Shown here piece by piece: positions 10,586 to 22,600 of a stretch of DNA of 64,000 nt (positions are counted from its first letter, which is position 1; the number at the start of each line of letters is the position of its first letter). The translations under genes and the position numbers were made by a program. Source of the stretch: Halicephalobus mephisto (taxonomy: Eukaryota; Nematoda; Chromadorea; Rhabditida; Panagrolaimidae); NCBI GenBank assembly GCA_009193035.1, contig SWDT01000109.1, positions 1 through 64,000 on the forward strand, given 5' to 3'. The notes under the pieces were generated by a model. The model ran no database searches, was not told the origin of the DNA, and saw only the letters and a program-made list of their open reading frames with translations.

Positions 10586-13321
10586 TTACCCGAGGAAGAA
10601 GAACCAGTACCAGATATTGAAAATAAGGAAAAAAATCGGAAACATAAAAGCAGAAGCTTTGTCGATTTTTTGTGCCGTCCATTCTGGGCATTCCATACAT
10701 AACCAAGAACAACGACATCTAAAGTATTTTTGAATTACGGTAATTATAAAAATAACTAACACAAAAGTCATCGGAGTTTCGTTTTTGTTCAGGAATCCGA
10801 CCACCGCGAGTTCGATAAGTGATCCGAAAATTATCGCCATCGAGAATAGAATCCAGACATCGATGGCTTTGACATCTGAAGTCTTCGGAAGGCCGTTCAC
10901 GACAGATCCAAATTGAAAACTGGAAAAATTTATAAAATAAAATAAACTTTTACGAAATTGTTTGAACACAAATTTTCGGAATTTTCAGAAACTTTCATAA
11001 TTGTCGGAAAAATTTAAAAACTTAAATCGTTAAAAAATTAAAAGCAAAATTTCCATTAAAATTGTTTTAATAATAAAGTTTCAGAATTATTGTAAAAAAT
11101 TTTAAAAAAGTACATTGATTCCTGAACCGAATTGTCTGAATTTCGGTTTTTCATTTCCAATTTTTATGTAAGAATTTTAAAATTTTTAAAATCATTTTTT
11201 TATCAATAAAATTTTTAATTTTTACTAAAAAAATTTCAAACTCACGTCAAAGCAAGAAGTGAATTGACTCCTACAGTAGTCCTCGAAGGAATATTGTTTG
11301 GTCCGAGGTAGAACGAGACCCAGGAAATAAAAACATACAGAGTCGAAAGTGAATAAACTTGTAAAATATAAAATCCATATAATCTCTGGAAAGTGAAAGT
11401 GGCCACTAACTCGTTGAAGATGCCCGGAGGGTACAGCCGCTTAATTAAGCTGGCCTTGAAGTCGACCAGGATGTAATCAGGAAGAGTAATGTTTTCCTTC
11501 AGAATCAAGATAGGGGTACTTTTCCAAACCATATTGACTTGTTCGGCATTGTGGTTGAAAGATTCGTAAAAAAGCATGCATCTTTGTTGATCGATGGGAA
11601 ATGTCCTCAGGGCATTTTGACAAGGGCCAGTTAATTTAATTCTAAATTTTTGTTAATTATTGTTTAATTTATAAATTTACCTGTAATTATGGGATACTTT
11701 TCCATCACTGTAAATTTGCAAAAAAACATTCGCAAATGGACTGTTGTGGACAGCGGCTTGTTTGGTGTTTACGAAACAGGCCCCGCTGTTCCAAATTTGC
11801 TTTAATACTTTCGGTCCATCCACGGAAATGTTACTAAATGAAGTTAATTATATAAATTTTAAATTTAAATAACCAACTGTTTACAAGGATTCAGATGGTC
11901 GAATTTCAAATGAGGGTCGTTCCACCATTCTGTCACGTAAACGTCCAGTTCGAATTCGCTCGTGATTTCGATAATTTTCGAAACTTCTTGTACCCATAAC
12001 TATAAAAAATTACTGTAAAAATTTTTACAATTATTGTGAAAATAAAAAATAAAAATTTTTTATAAAATGGTTTTGACACGAATTTTTAGAAACAACGAAA
12101 TAACGGAAAACGAATCTTAGAATATTTTAATTTTTCGAAATTGTATTTTTCTTAGATAACTGTAAGAACTTCTAAATTACGGTACATGGGACTACATAGT
12201 CCTTCATCCACTTCGCGGATTAATAATTAATTTTTAAAATATTTGTTATAATTTCGTACATAATTTAATAATTACAAAGAAGTTTATCTTTGAGGATTAC
12301 TTTAACTAAAATTTGTCAAACCTCGACTTCAACTTCCACGTGGCCATTAGGAATTGCATGAATATCGTAATCCTTCAAAACGGTCTCCAGAATAAAAGCA
12401 TCATCAGCACATGTTTTTTCGCGAATAAAATTATCGATTTGAAATTCGTGATATCCTTGAGCTGATCTGGTTTCTCTGAATAAATCTTCTTCTTCGTCTT
12501 CGTCATCCAGATTCCAAGAACTAAAATCAAAATTTATAACTTTCCAAAATTTATCAAAAATTTTAGTTTTCTGAAAAGTCAGAATTTTGTGAAATTTTTT
12601 AAAATATGAGAATTTCTGAAATTTTTTAGAATTTCTTGAAAATTTTCAGAATTAAATTAAATTTTTCAAAATCTTATTCAACTTCTTAGAATTAGAATTT
12701 TGAAGAATTTATTGCAATTTTGGGATTTTTCAGAAATCATTGAAAAGGTTTAAAGATTTCTAGAATTTTAGGAATTGTTTGAAATTTTGCAAAATGTTTT
12801 AAAAAATTTGAGAATTTTGTAAAAATTTCTGTTTTTTTGAATTTGATTTAAATTATTTTTAAAATCTTTCAAAATCTTTCGAAATTTAGTAAAACGTTTT
12901 TGAATTTTTAAAAATTGGAAAATTTCAAAATTTAGTAAAACGTTTTTGAATTTTTAAAAATCAGAAAATTTTTAAACACTTGAAATTTTGTGAAAAATTT
13001 TAGAATTCAATGAAAAATTCTGAAAATTTTTAGAATTGTTTAGAAATTTTCGAAACTTTTCAGAATCCAATGAAAACTTTTCAAATATTCTGAAATCCCA
13101 TGGAAATTTTCAGTCTTCCAGAATCCATTAAAGATTCCAAAGTATTTTGAAGTTTTTGGAAACTTTTGTAACTTTTCAGAATTCATAGAAATTTTGAAAA
13201 ATGAAAAATTTTAATTTTATAAAAATTCAATTTTTTAAAACAACTACCTGTCATTTAAAAAAAGACCGTTTACAAGATTTAATATCAGAATCGATATCCA
13301 TAAAATATATAATTTATCCAT
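10586..13321 (-). CDS. Cys-loop ligand-gated ion channel subunit, anion-channel-like
   Basis: Seven exons (13321-13248, 12520-12322, 11999-11878, 11833-11681, 11641-11246, 10919-10761, 10718-10586) join without gaps in phase into 411 residues. A signal peptide ([15 protein letters not shown]) is followed by the ligand-binding domain with the Cys-loop [15 protein letters not shown] (13 residues between cysteines). M2 begins [16 protein letters not shown], resembling the PAR-V-L-G entry of chloride-selective GluCl/GABA-A-type channels, with PSR in place of PAR. M3 is [15 protein letters not shown]. The M3-M4 loop is very short and holds [11 protein letters not shown]4 follows. It would sit in neuronal or muscle plasma membrane as part of a pentamer. 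Ligand unknown. A GTAAGT one base before the TAA stop leaves open an additional 3' exon. Confidence 0.8.
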
Positions 13322-14937
13322 TTTTGCCGCACATTGGTTCAATCTGAAAACGTATCCAAGTAAATCCGAATTTTCAAAATCGAAAATTTTTTCGGACGTT
13401 ATTCAATTTGCAAAAAAAGGACAAATAAAAAGTCAATTGAAAATTCTGTTTTTTTAAAAAATAAAATAGAAAAAAATTAATCAACAAAATTTAAAAAAAA
13501 ATAAAATTTAATTTTTTAAAAAATTAGGAAAAGTGAAATTTTAATTTTTTTTAAATTTAATTTAATTTAAAAAAAAATAAAACAAAAGTAAAGTCAACAT
13601 TCATTTTTTAAAATCAATGCTTTTGGGAGATATATTCGGGAAAAAGCCACCGAAGCAGGATGTCGGACTATCTTCCGGCAAAACTCGCGCCAAGGGACCT
13701 ATTGTTGATGCCGTTGCCGCAGGGCGAGAAAAGGGCTGGTTGGTCTTTTCCCTAAGTTTTCTTTCCACAGCCAAATTAGGGAATTTTGAAGATGTCTTCC
13801 GAGGAACAAAAAAGCTTTATATCGTCATCACGAGTCCTCCAAGCAGAAAAAAACAAAAACGATATATTTAAACTTAAAAAATCCAATTCAAACTACATGT
13901 TTTTATTCATTATAAAATCCAGATTATATATCTCCTTAAGCCAACTTTGGAAGATCTGGATTGGTCTAATAAAACTTAATCCAAGAGCCTGGGGAGTACC
14001 AAATGATAATTAAGGCCTCTGTAAGGTCTAATAGACCTAATTCAGGAACGGTTTCGAAAAAGAAGATTACAAAATAATCTGAAAAAGCTTAACATGGGTT
14101 AAAAATAAAAATTTCGAGAAGATTTCAGAATAATCTAGAAAGTCTTAGGCTAATCTAGAAGATCTCTGTCGGATCTGATAGACCTAATTCAACGATATAT
14201 GAATATAAAAAATATTGCAGAATAGTTCGGAAGATCTTGGTTTGATCTAGCAGAATATAAAAAATATAAGATTTCGGAACGGTCCAAAAAGTCCGCCCAA
14301 CTCTGAAAGATCTCAATTAAGTCTAATAAACATAAATCAAAATTTCAAAAAGATTCCTGAATGGTTTGAAACGTCTCGTATTAACCTAGAAGATCTCTAT
14401 CGGACCTAATGAACCTAATTCAGAAATACATGAATCCAAGAATACTACAGAATAGCTTCGAAGGTCTTATATACCTTCCGGAAAACCTCCATGAAATCAA
14501 ATAGTCTAACTGTCAGAGACACGTAGGTGCGAGAAAGCTACTGACTGTCCTCGAAGAACCCAGGGCAATCTAACAAGACTTAAATCAAGGTGCTTAAATG
14601 CAAGAAAACTGTAGAATAATCAGGAGATTTCGTAAGATTGGGATGTTTTCCTTATTTAGAACAGCTTATTGTTCTGTGATATGATCAAATATAACAATCA
14701 AGTACCTGAAAATACCTACCTACAAAGATGAAATTTCAAAATCAGAGTGAATCAACGAGGATGAACATCCTAAAGAATAAAATGTCTTACAACTTATGTT
14801 TTATCTTTTTAGACCTTTTTTGGTATTTGGATTAATTTAGATTCCTAACCAAGTAACCAGAAAGACTGTTATAGAAGAGAAAAATTAATAGTATAGTACT
14901 TGTTCTTCTAATTTCATAGGGCTAATTTTATTATCTA
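13322..14937. other. Intergenic with a GC-richer patch and degenerate repeats
   Basis: 13.62-13.87 kb is GC-richer and open in one plus frame for 84 codons (starts MLLGDIFGKKPPKQ), but I recognise no protein. From 14.0 to 14.7 kb an irregular repeat recurs: AATCTAGAAGATCTC, GGACCTAATGAACC and TGAATATAAAAAAT-like phrases with spacing of roughly 100 bases. No further gene seen. Confidence 0.35.
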
Positions 14938-15352
14938 AAAATATTTTCGGATCAGTCGTTTGATGTTCAAAATAGTTTAAAATCTTAATTGAATACCTAA
15001 AGACTAATCTAACAAGATAAAACATCTACCGTATGGTAGTTAGTTTTCAATTTATTAAGCCTAGGATGATTGTTTATCATTTCTGATCAGTCATCTTGAT
15101 TTTCGAAATAGTTTAAAATCTTAATTAAATACCTAAAGACTGATTTAACAAGATAAAACATCTACCGTATGGTAGTTACTCTTCTTCGATTTGCATTGAT
15201 TTTGAGTTTTTTGGGTTTCCAGACAGATCTTTTAGTCCTTGAAATGACCTAGCATGTCAATCAAGGACCTAAAAATACTGATTTAAAAAACAAAAACCCC
15301 AAAACTAGTGTAAGTCAGAGGCACTAAATACTCTAAGGAAACAATTACCGTA
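14938..15352 (+). repeat. 415-bp duplicated block, copy 1
   Basis: Matches 22926-23340 in the same orientation at a constant offset of 7988 bases, with point differences but no net indel. Inside each copy a 136-bp unit is repeated in tandem (shared phrases TACCTAAAGACT and GATAAAACATCTAC). This copy is intergenic; the other lies in an FBXL intron. Confidence 0.85.
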
Positions 15353-15557
15353 CAACTATTGAAAATAATTAAATCCAAGAGTTACAGTATAGTCTATAAG
15401 CCAATAATTTTTAAAACTTTCTAAAACCGAGTAAAATTCTAAATTTTTCTCAGAATTTGTTCGTATATATTTTTGATTTAATTCGAACCATATATCAAGA
15501 TAAAAATGAGCAATTTCTACGAATAATCAATAATTTAACACTTAATCGAATTAAATT

Positions 15558-17573
15558 TTAGTTAATTAGCAGTAGAATGGCTTCTGGTGGAGCTGTTTCG
15601 ACGTTCACAGAGGGCGTAGTTATTGACCCTTTCCTGGTCACGTTTCCTCTGGTCACATGAAAGGGATCTGCGTAATTGATGATCAGAACTCTAAAAATAT
15701 CCTTTTTTCTTAATTTCCAAACAAAACTCACAAAATCAATTACAGTATCCACTGTCATTCGAATGAACCATCCGGCTCCTGAGAGGAAAGTTGTGATACC
15801 GTATACCAGAAAAGCTCGAAGATGATCTGTGTCACATTCGGTAAAGTTTTCAGTTTCTTTCGCGGACGTCAATTTTTCGCTCCAAGATCGACAACTTTTT
15901 ATCATAGGATAAATGGACCAGTAAGCCATGGCCATCAGGATAAATCCCAAGGTGAAAATAATGAAATGGACTCCTAATCTGCAGATGGCTGCATGATGTC
16001 TCCTCGGAATCCCGGGATCGTTCCGACGACAATACAGAGTACAAGCAACCTGGAAATTTCAGTTTTAAAAATTCCGATTTTATTCAAAATTTCAATTTTA
16101 ATTTAAAAAATTCCGATTTTATTCAAAATTTCAATTTTAATTTAAAAAACTTCGATTTTATTCAAAATTTCAATTTTAATTTAAAAAACTTCGATTTTAT
16201 TCAAAATTTCAATTTTAATTTAAAAATTTCGATTTTACTCAAAATTTCAATTTTAATTTAAAAAACTCGATTTTATTCAAAATTTCAATTCAAAAACTCA
16301 ATTTTATTTAAAATTACTAATTTTATTAAAAATATTTAATTTCTATTAAAATTAAGAACTTTATTCAAAATGTTTGATTTTATTTAAAATTAATAATTTT
16401 ATTAAAACACAAATTTTATTAAAATTATTTATTTATTTTAAGTTTTAAATTTTTGATTTCATTAAAATTATAAGACTTTTATTTTAAAATTATTTTTTAT
16501 TACAAATTTATTTTTAAAATTACTTCTTATTAAAAAATTTTTATTTTTTCTGGATTATAAAATTGTAAACTTACTAGAAGATAACCAGAAAATGTGATGA
16601 TGTAATTCAGAACCGGAAAAATCATGTTTAATAAATTTGCACTTGTTAAAGCTTCATTAATGAAAGTCCCACAGAGGTCCACCATCCAGTACTCCATGTG
16701 GCCGTGGTAGTGATGCCTGAGGATATAGATCAAACCATTTGCATCGAAGAAGGCTCCTTTTTGGAGGAAAAACATAATAATTAAAAAAATCAAAGTAAAA
16801 AACCACGAAAAAATTATAAAAATAAAGATTTTTTTCATCGTCATAGAAGCTTTGTACTTTAGGGGTTCCTTGACAGAGTAGAAAGTTAACAAAGATGTTC
16901 CGATGTAAGTACAGGCCAGAATCCAGAAATTCAAAGTCAAAACAAATTCAACAATGACGTCAGGAATGATGGATTCCGAACGACAATCCAGCATGTCACA
17001 CTCGATGCTCACCCCCAGGAGGTACAGTCCCGACACGAAAGCCGTCACCAGATCCACAACGCATCTGTTCGTAACCAGCAGTAATCGTTTCGAAACAAAC
17101 CTTCTGATTTGCGACTCTCGAAACAAAATAAAAACAAGTGTAAAATTCGCTGAAATTAAATATAAAAAATTTAAAATAATTTAAAAAATAAAATAATTTT
17201 GAAATTTTAAAAATCTTAAATAATTTTAAATAATTTTTAAATTTTAAAAATCTTAAATAATTTTAAATAATTTTTAAATTTTAAAAATCTTAAATAATTT
17301 TAAATAATTTTGAAATTTTAAATAATTTTAAATAATTTTAAATAATTTTTAAATCTTAAATAATTTTAAATAATTTTTAAATTTTAAATAATTTTAAATA
17401 ATTTTTAAATTTTAAAAATCTTAAATAATTTTTAAAAACTTACAAAATACGGCCAAAATACACGATACAGTAATGACAGTAGGAAACAAATACAAAATTG
17501 TCTCTAAATAATAAATATAAAAAGCTTTTTTTTCTTGACATTCCTTCATCGTCAAAAATTGAGAGTCGTTCAT
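15558..17573 (-). CDS. Seven-transmembrane serpentine receptor (GPCR)
   Basis: Three exons (17573-17444, 17149-16575, 16049-15558) give 398 residues. Seven hydrophobic helices are visible: TM1 IYYLETILYLFPTVITVSC, TM2 DLVTAFVSGLYLLG, TM3 LNFWILACTYIGTSLLTFY, TM4 IFIFIIFSWFFTLIFLIIMF, TM5 LLNMIFPVLNYIITFSGYL, TM6 LGVHFIIFTLGFILMAMAY, TM7 YGITTFLSGAGWFIRM. VKEPLKYK after TM3 sits where the DRY region would be. INYADPF after TM7 recalls the NPxxY/DPF region. The pattern fits the chemoreceptor-rich rhodopsin-like families of nematodes, but I cannot assign the class. A TTTCAG lies 7 bases before the chosen ATG, a possible trans-splice site. A GTGAGT...TTTTTAG pair in the last exon could be a 41-bp intron, but its removal breaks the frame. 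Confidence 0.7.
16055..16290. repeat. ~37-bp tandem repeat in the receptor's second intron
   Basis: About six head-to-tail copies of a unit reading CGATTTTATTCAAAATTTC followed by AATTTTAATTTAAAAAA. The rest of the intron to 16.52 kb decays into AT-only sequence. Confidence 0.8.
17160..17432. repeat. AT-only tandem array in the receptor's first intron
   Basis: Overlapping copies of AATAATTTTAAATAATTTTT with ATTTTAAAAATCTTAA. Practically no G or C. Confidence 0.8.
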
Positions 17574-18975
17574 TTTTGACTGAAACCGTTCAGGAATATT
17601 TAAGCTTAAGCATTCAGACAGAAAACCCAACACACCCTCGTTTTCGACCTGCTAAAAAACTCAATAAAAACCAAAACGTTAATTTACTGATTTCAACAGA
17701 ATGACATCCACCATTGACCATATTTCACAACTTTGGTCGAAAAAATACATTTTTATTTTTTTAATATTAATTATTATTTTTAAAATCAAAATTCAATTGT
17801 AAATTATCACTGGAAGAAATTGTAAAAAATGAAATATTCATTTTAAAAAATTTCAAAAATTAAAATTTTTACATAAGAAATTCCAAAATTATAACTTTTT
17901 TTTGAAAATTAATACGGTTGTGAAGAATTCTATGAAGTTTATTGTACTTTCTGTCACATTAGCCGAGACCAGATAGCGATTTCCACAATATCTTGCAAAA
18001 TTAAAAAACTTTTTACAATTAATAACAACAATAAAAAACAAAAACTTTCCCGCCCGCGTTTTCTTCTTTTCGTTGTGGGACATCTCTTATCCAAATTTTC
18101 TTCTTTTCGTTGTGGGACATCTCTTGTCCAAATTTTCCTCTTTTATGCAGACGCAAAACGCGTATTTAATTGGTTTTCTTTCTTCTTTTCTATTATGTTC
18201 TTTCACCTTCGACTCTGCCGACAACGGTAGTTAATTCAATACAGTATACATGTAGATGAAGAGTACCGTAGTTTCAGAAGTGACAATCATCGACGAAGAC
18301 CGAAAGTTGAAGTACTGTACTGAAGTCGTCTACAGTTACCGTAATCCGTACCTTCGTTACTTCTGAAATTAAAAAAATTAATATTTTTAAAGTACTTTTT
18401 CCCTTGTAAAAAATTAAAAAATTTCATTTATAAAATTTTATATTTTTCAAATGACGATAATCGGGATTATCTCCAAATCACTTTTTGTTGATTGATAGTT
18501 ATTATTCATAATAATCCATTGTCAAATATCATACGAAAGTAATTCTACAGTCCAATTTATAAATGTAAATGAGGAATTTTGATTCTATTATTGTGAAAAT
18601 AAAAAAAAAGTTTTTATAGTGGTCCTGACACGAATTTCTAAAATTTTCCAGTTGAGACCAAAAGTGTAAAATTTAAAATCTGTCATTCTGAAAAACTGTA
18701 ATTACAGTTATACTGTTTGCAAAATGGTTCTGACACGAATTTTCGGAAGTTTTCCGAAACTACAGTAGTCTGAAACTTTTGTTTTTCATTATACCGTAAT
18801 TTTATAGAATTTTGAAACGAATAATATATTTAAAAAACAAACAAGAGTTTTAAAATGGTTCTGAGACAAATTTTCGGAAGTTTTTAGAAGATTCTAGAAA
18901 TTGAATGAACAAAATGGGAACGACAATTTAGAAAGATAGCGATTTACCAGAATAACCATTTTTATCATTTCCACT
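17574..18975. other. Intergenic upstream of the receptor
   Basis: A direct duplication of about 40 bases sits at 18063-18136 (TCTTTTCGTTGTGGGACATC twice). At 18.24-18.36 kb there is GC-richer sequence with TACAGTA and TACCGTA motifs. GACACGAATTT-type dispersed repeats occur at 18.62, 18.73 and 18.85 kb. No gene is supported. Confidence 0.4.
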
Positions 18976-18978
18976 TAG

Positions 18979-19065
18979 AGAGCTTGTCTAAAATATGTAA
19001 GGCTTATATGTCGCTTTTCTGGGACCCCCTCCCCCTGTAAGCCTTATATACTTAGACAAGATCCC
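18979..19065. repeat. Hairpin-forming short element, copy 1
   Basis: GAGCTTGTCTAAAATATGTA at the left and its near-inverse TATACTTAGACAAG at the right enclose GGGACCCCCTCCCCC. A near-identical copy lies 30 bases downstream (19094-19185). Confidence 0.8.
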
Positions 19066-19093
19066 TAAATTAAAAAAAACTAAAATAACCTAT

Positions 19094-19185
19094 AAGGGAG
19101 CTTGTCTAAAATATGTAAGGCTTACATGGTGCTTTTCTGGGACCCCCTCCTCCTGTAAGCCTTACATATTTTAGGCGAGCCCCTT
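19094..19185. repeat. Hairpin-forming short element, copy 2
   Basis: Same design as copy 1, with a better stem: the AGCTTGTCTAAAATATGTAA arm pairs with TTACATATTTTAGGCGAGC. The GGGACCCCCTCC core is kept. A palindromic mini-element or a structured transcript are both possible. Confidence 0.8.
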
Positions 19186-19664
19186 ATCTCTCTCCTTGTG
19201 CAGAAATTCAAAAATTTACAAAAAACTATAAATCAATTTTTAAGATTATAATGTTTATAAAATATTAAACTTTCAACATTAATATTTTTAAATTTCGTAT
19301 GTTATTAATATTATTAAAAGTTTAAACAAGAAATTAAGTTTTAAAAAGTTTAAAAATAAAGTTTTAAAAAAATTAATGAGATCAGTGCCTCAGGTCCTGG
19401 AGTCATTAATGAAGAAAATTTAAAAATCAAAATTCTTTCAAAAAATTTCTTCTTTACTTTATTATTCATTGAAAACTTTCATTAAATTTTAAAATTTACC
19501 AGAAGTGCCAAAAAATGCAAAAAATAAAATCAATCATATTGTGTCAGAAAATTTTTAAAATTGAAAATTAAAAAATTTTCGACGTCACAGTAGTATATAC
19601 AATCTAAACCGTTTTGGGTCACTCGCATCAATTTTGAAAAAGTTTCAGGATTACTGTAGAATTT

Positions 19665-22600
19665 TCAAAGGATATTGCAACATCGACAGATGCCTTGACG
19701 AGAAGGCTGAGGAGGGGTTTCTGGAGTCTGGGGGGCGAAGTAAGCTTGGATTTCGACTTCAGGACGGAATTGCTGAAAAAATTTCAAATTAAATAATTTT
19801 AAAAAATTCTATATTATTTAATTTTCAAAATCTATATTAATTTAAAAAATTTCAAATTAAATAATTTTAAAAATTCTATATTATTTAATTTTAAAAATAT
19901 ATAATAATTTAGAAAATTTCAAATTAAATAATTTTAAAGAATTCTATATTATTTAATTTTAAAAATATATAATAATTTAAAAAATTTCAAATTAAATAAT
20001 TCTTAAAAATTCTAAATTATTTAATTTTAAAAATCTATATTAATTTAAGAAATTTCAAATTAAATAATTCTTAAAAATTCTAAATTATTTGGTTTTAAAA
20101 ATATATAATAATTTAAAAAATTTTAAATTAAATAATTCTTAAAAATTCTAAATTAAATAACTTTTAAAAATTATATTAATTAATTTTTTTAAATTTTGCA
20201 TTTTTTAGAAATTTTAGATCAGTTTAATTTAAAAAATACCTTAAATTTTTTAATTGCTTCTTTTGTAATATTCTGACAGTCGTATAAATCGACTCTTTCG
20301 AGGGTCTGCAGATGCTTCATGAATTCGAAAGCTGCATCTGTGATGTGAGGACAGTTATCCAGTTCGAGGACTTGGATTTTGTCCTTATGAGATCCGCAAA
20401 ATTCAGAAAGTCCATTGTCAGTCAACAGTTCGCAATGGGATAAAGACAAACTGCACAAAGCCGGACAGCCGATGTTCAAGTTGTGGAGAGTGACGTCAGT
20501 TATCTGATTGCAGTCCTCGAGATCCATTCTTTCCAGTTCGTGACAGTGCTTGCTTAATTGCACAAAACCGGCATCTGTCAAGTTACTACATAACGCCAGT
20601 TCCAGGTCTCTGAAAAAATATTAAATTTTTAATTTTAAAATTTCTAAAATCTTCCACAATCTCATACGGTATAGTAGAAGATTCTAAAATTTTTGAAGTT
20701 TTTTAAAAATCAGATTCAAGATTCTGAGGTTTCTAAAAATACTGTAGAACTTTCTAGTTCTTCTAAGATCAAATTGGAGATTCTAGAAAATTTAAGAATC
20801 TGATGAAGATTTCTAGAAATTTTTTAAAAATCAACTTGAAAATTCTGAAATCTCCGAAAATACTGTAGAATTTTCTAGTTCTTCTAAGATCAAATTGAAA
20901 ATTCCGAAGTCTCCGAAAATACTGTAGAATTTTCTAATTCTTCTAAGATCAACTTGAAAATTCTGAAGTCTCCGAAAATACTGTAGAATTTCCTAAAAGT
21001 TTTTCCAAAATCAAATTGGAGATTCTGGAAACTTCAAGAATTCTACGAAGACTTTTAAAACTTTTCAAAATTCAATGAGTACTTAAAAAATTATCTAAAA
21101 TTAATGTAGAAAATTAAAGAATTTGTTTTAATTGATTGCGAATTTGACTTAACGGACTTCAATCGAGGACATCCTTGTGAAATGGCGACCAGCGCTCGAT
21201 CGGTGATTTCACGGCAATTCGAAAGACACAAGTACTCCAATTCGTGACAATTTTTTCCAATTTCTTCAATTGTGTCATCAGTAATATTCTAAAAATATTT
21301 TATAATTTTTTAAATAAAAAAATAAACTTACAGAACAAGAAAGAAAATTCAAAATTCTTAATTCTTTAAAATTACCCGGATTTAAATTCGAAAAACAATT
21401 TGCCGTAATTCCTTCACATCCTTTGCAAATTAAAGATTTCAAATAAGGACAGCCTTCGGCAATCAATCTAATGCCCTTGTCAGTCACGTTCTGACACCAG
21501 CTGATGTTCAATTCCTCGAGATATAAACAACCACCGCTGAAAAATCCAATAATTAAAATTTTTGAAAATTTTAGGGAAAATAAAAAAAAAATTTTTTTAA
21601 ATTCTAGGAAAAATAAAAAATTAAAATTTTTGAAAATTTTAGGGAAAATAAAAAACATAAATTTTTAAAAATTCTAGGGAAAATAAAAAACATAAATTTT
21701 TGAAAATTCTAGGAAAAATCCAATAATTAAAATTTTTGAAAATTTTAGGGAAAATAAAAAATATAAAATTTAATAAAAAACATAAAATTTAAAAAATTTT
21801 TTTTAATTTTAGGGAAAATAAAAAATATAAAATTTAATTAAAAAAATCAAAATTTTTTGAAATCTTTGAAAATTTGAAGGAATTTTTAGAAGTTTCCAGA
21901 ATACAGTAGGAAATTCTGAAATCTTTGATATTTTTAAAGATGTTTTTAGAGTTTTTCAGAATCCGAGGGAAGATTCTGAAGCTTTTGAGAATTTTATAGA
22001 AGATTTTAGAACACCGTAGAATTCTTTGAAATTTTCCAGAATTTTAAAATTTAATAAAATTCTTCGAAAATTTCTGAAATTATATCGAAACTTCTGAAAC
22101 CTCAAATTTTGGAATTTTCTAGAAAATCCCAAATGTTCACATTAATATTACTTTGTAAAAATCTGTTTTTAATTTTTATAATAGTGCGATTTCTAAAAAT
22201 ATACCTGATGTACTTGAGAGTCTTATCCGTAATCTGCACGCAATTTTCAAAGTCAAGTGTGACTAATCGATTACAGTACTTGCCCAGATATTCCGAAGTG
22301 CTAAAAAATTAATCATTAAAAAAATTATTCAAAAAAAATAAATTATATAAAAAAAAATAAATTATATAAAAAAAAATTATTTTAAAAAATTAATCATTAA
22401 AAAAATTATTTAAAAAAAAATTAATTATATAAAAAAATTATTCAAAAAAAATAATTATTTAAAAAAAATTATTTAAAAGAAAATAAACTTACTCATCAGT
22501 TACACGTTTACATTTATTCAACCATAATCGCTCAATATTAGGACATTTCAAAGCAAATGAACGAAGAGCAGAATCTTGAATGTTTTCACATCCCTTCAGA

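Noticed and set aside
13617..13871. 84-codon plus-strand frame (MLLGDIFGKKPP...)
   Set aside because: GC-richer and open, but no recognisable domain, no homologous partner frame and no splice context; kept only as a note in the spacer description.
15681..15721. 41-bp intron in the last exon of the 7TM receptor
   Set aside because: GTGAGT and TTTTTAG are present, but splicing shifts the frame and destroys the INYADPF segment after TM7.
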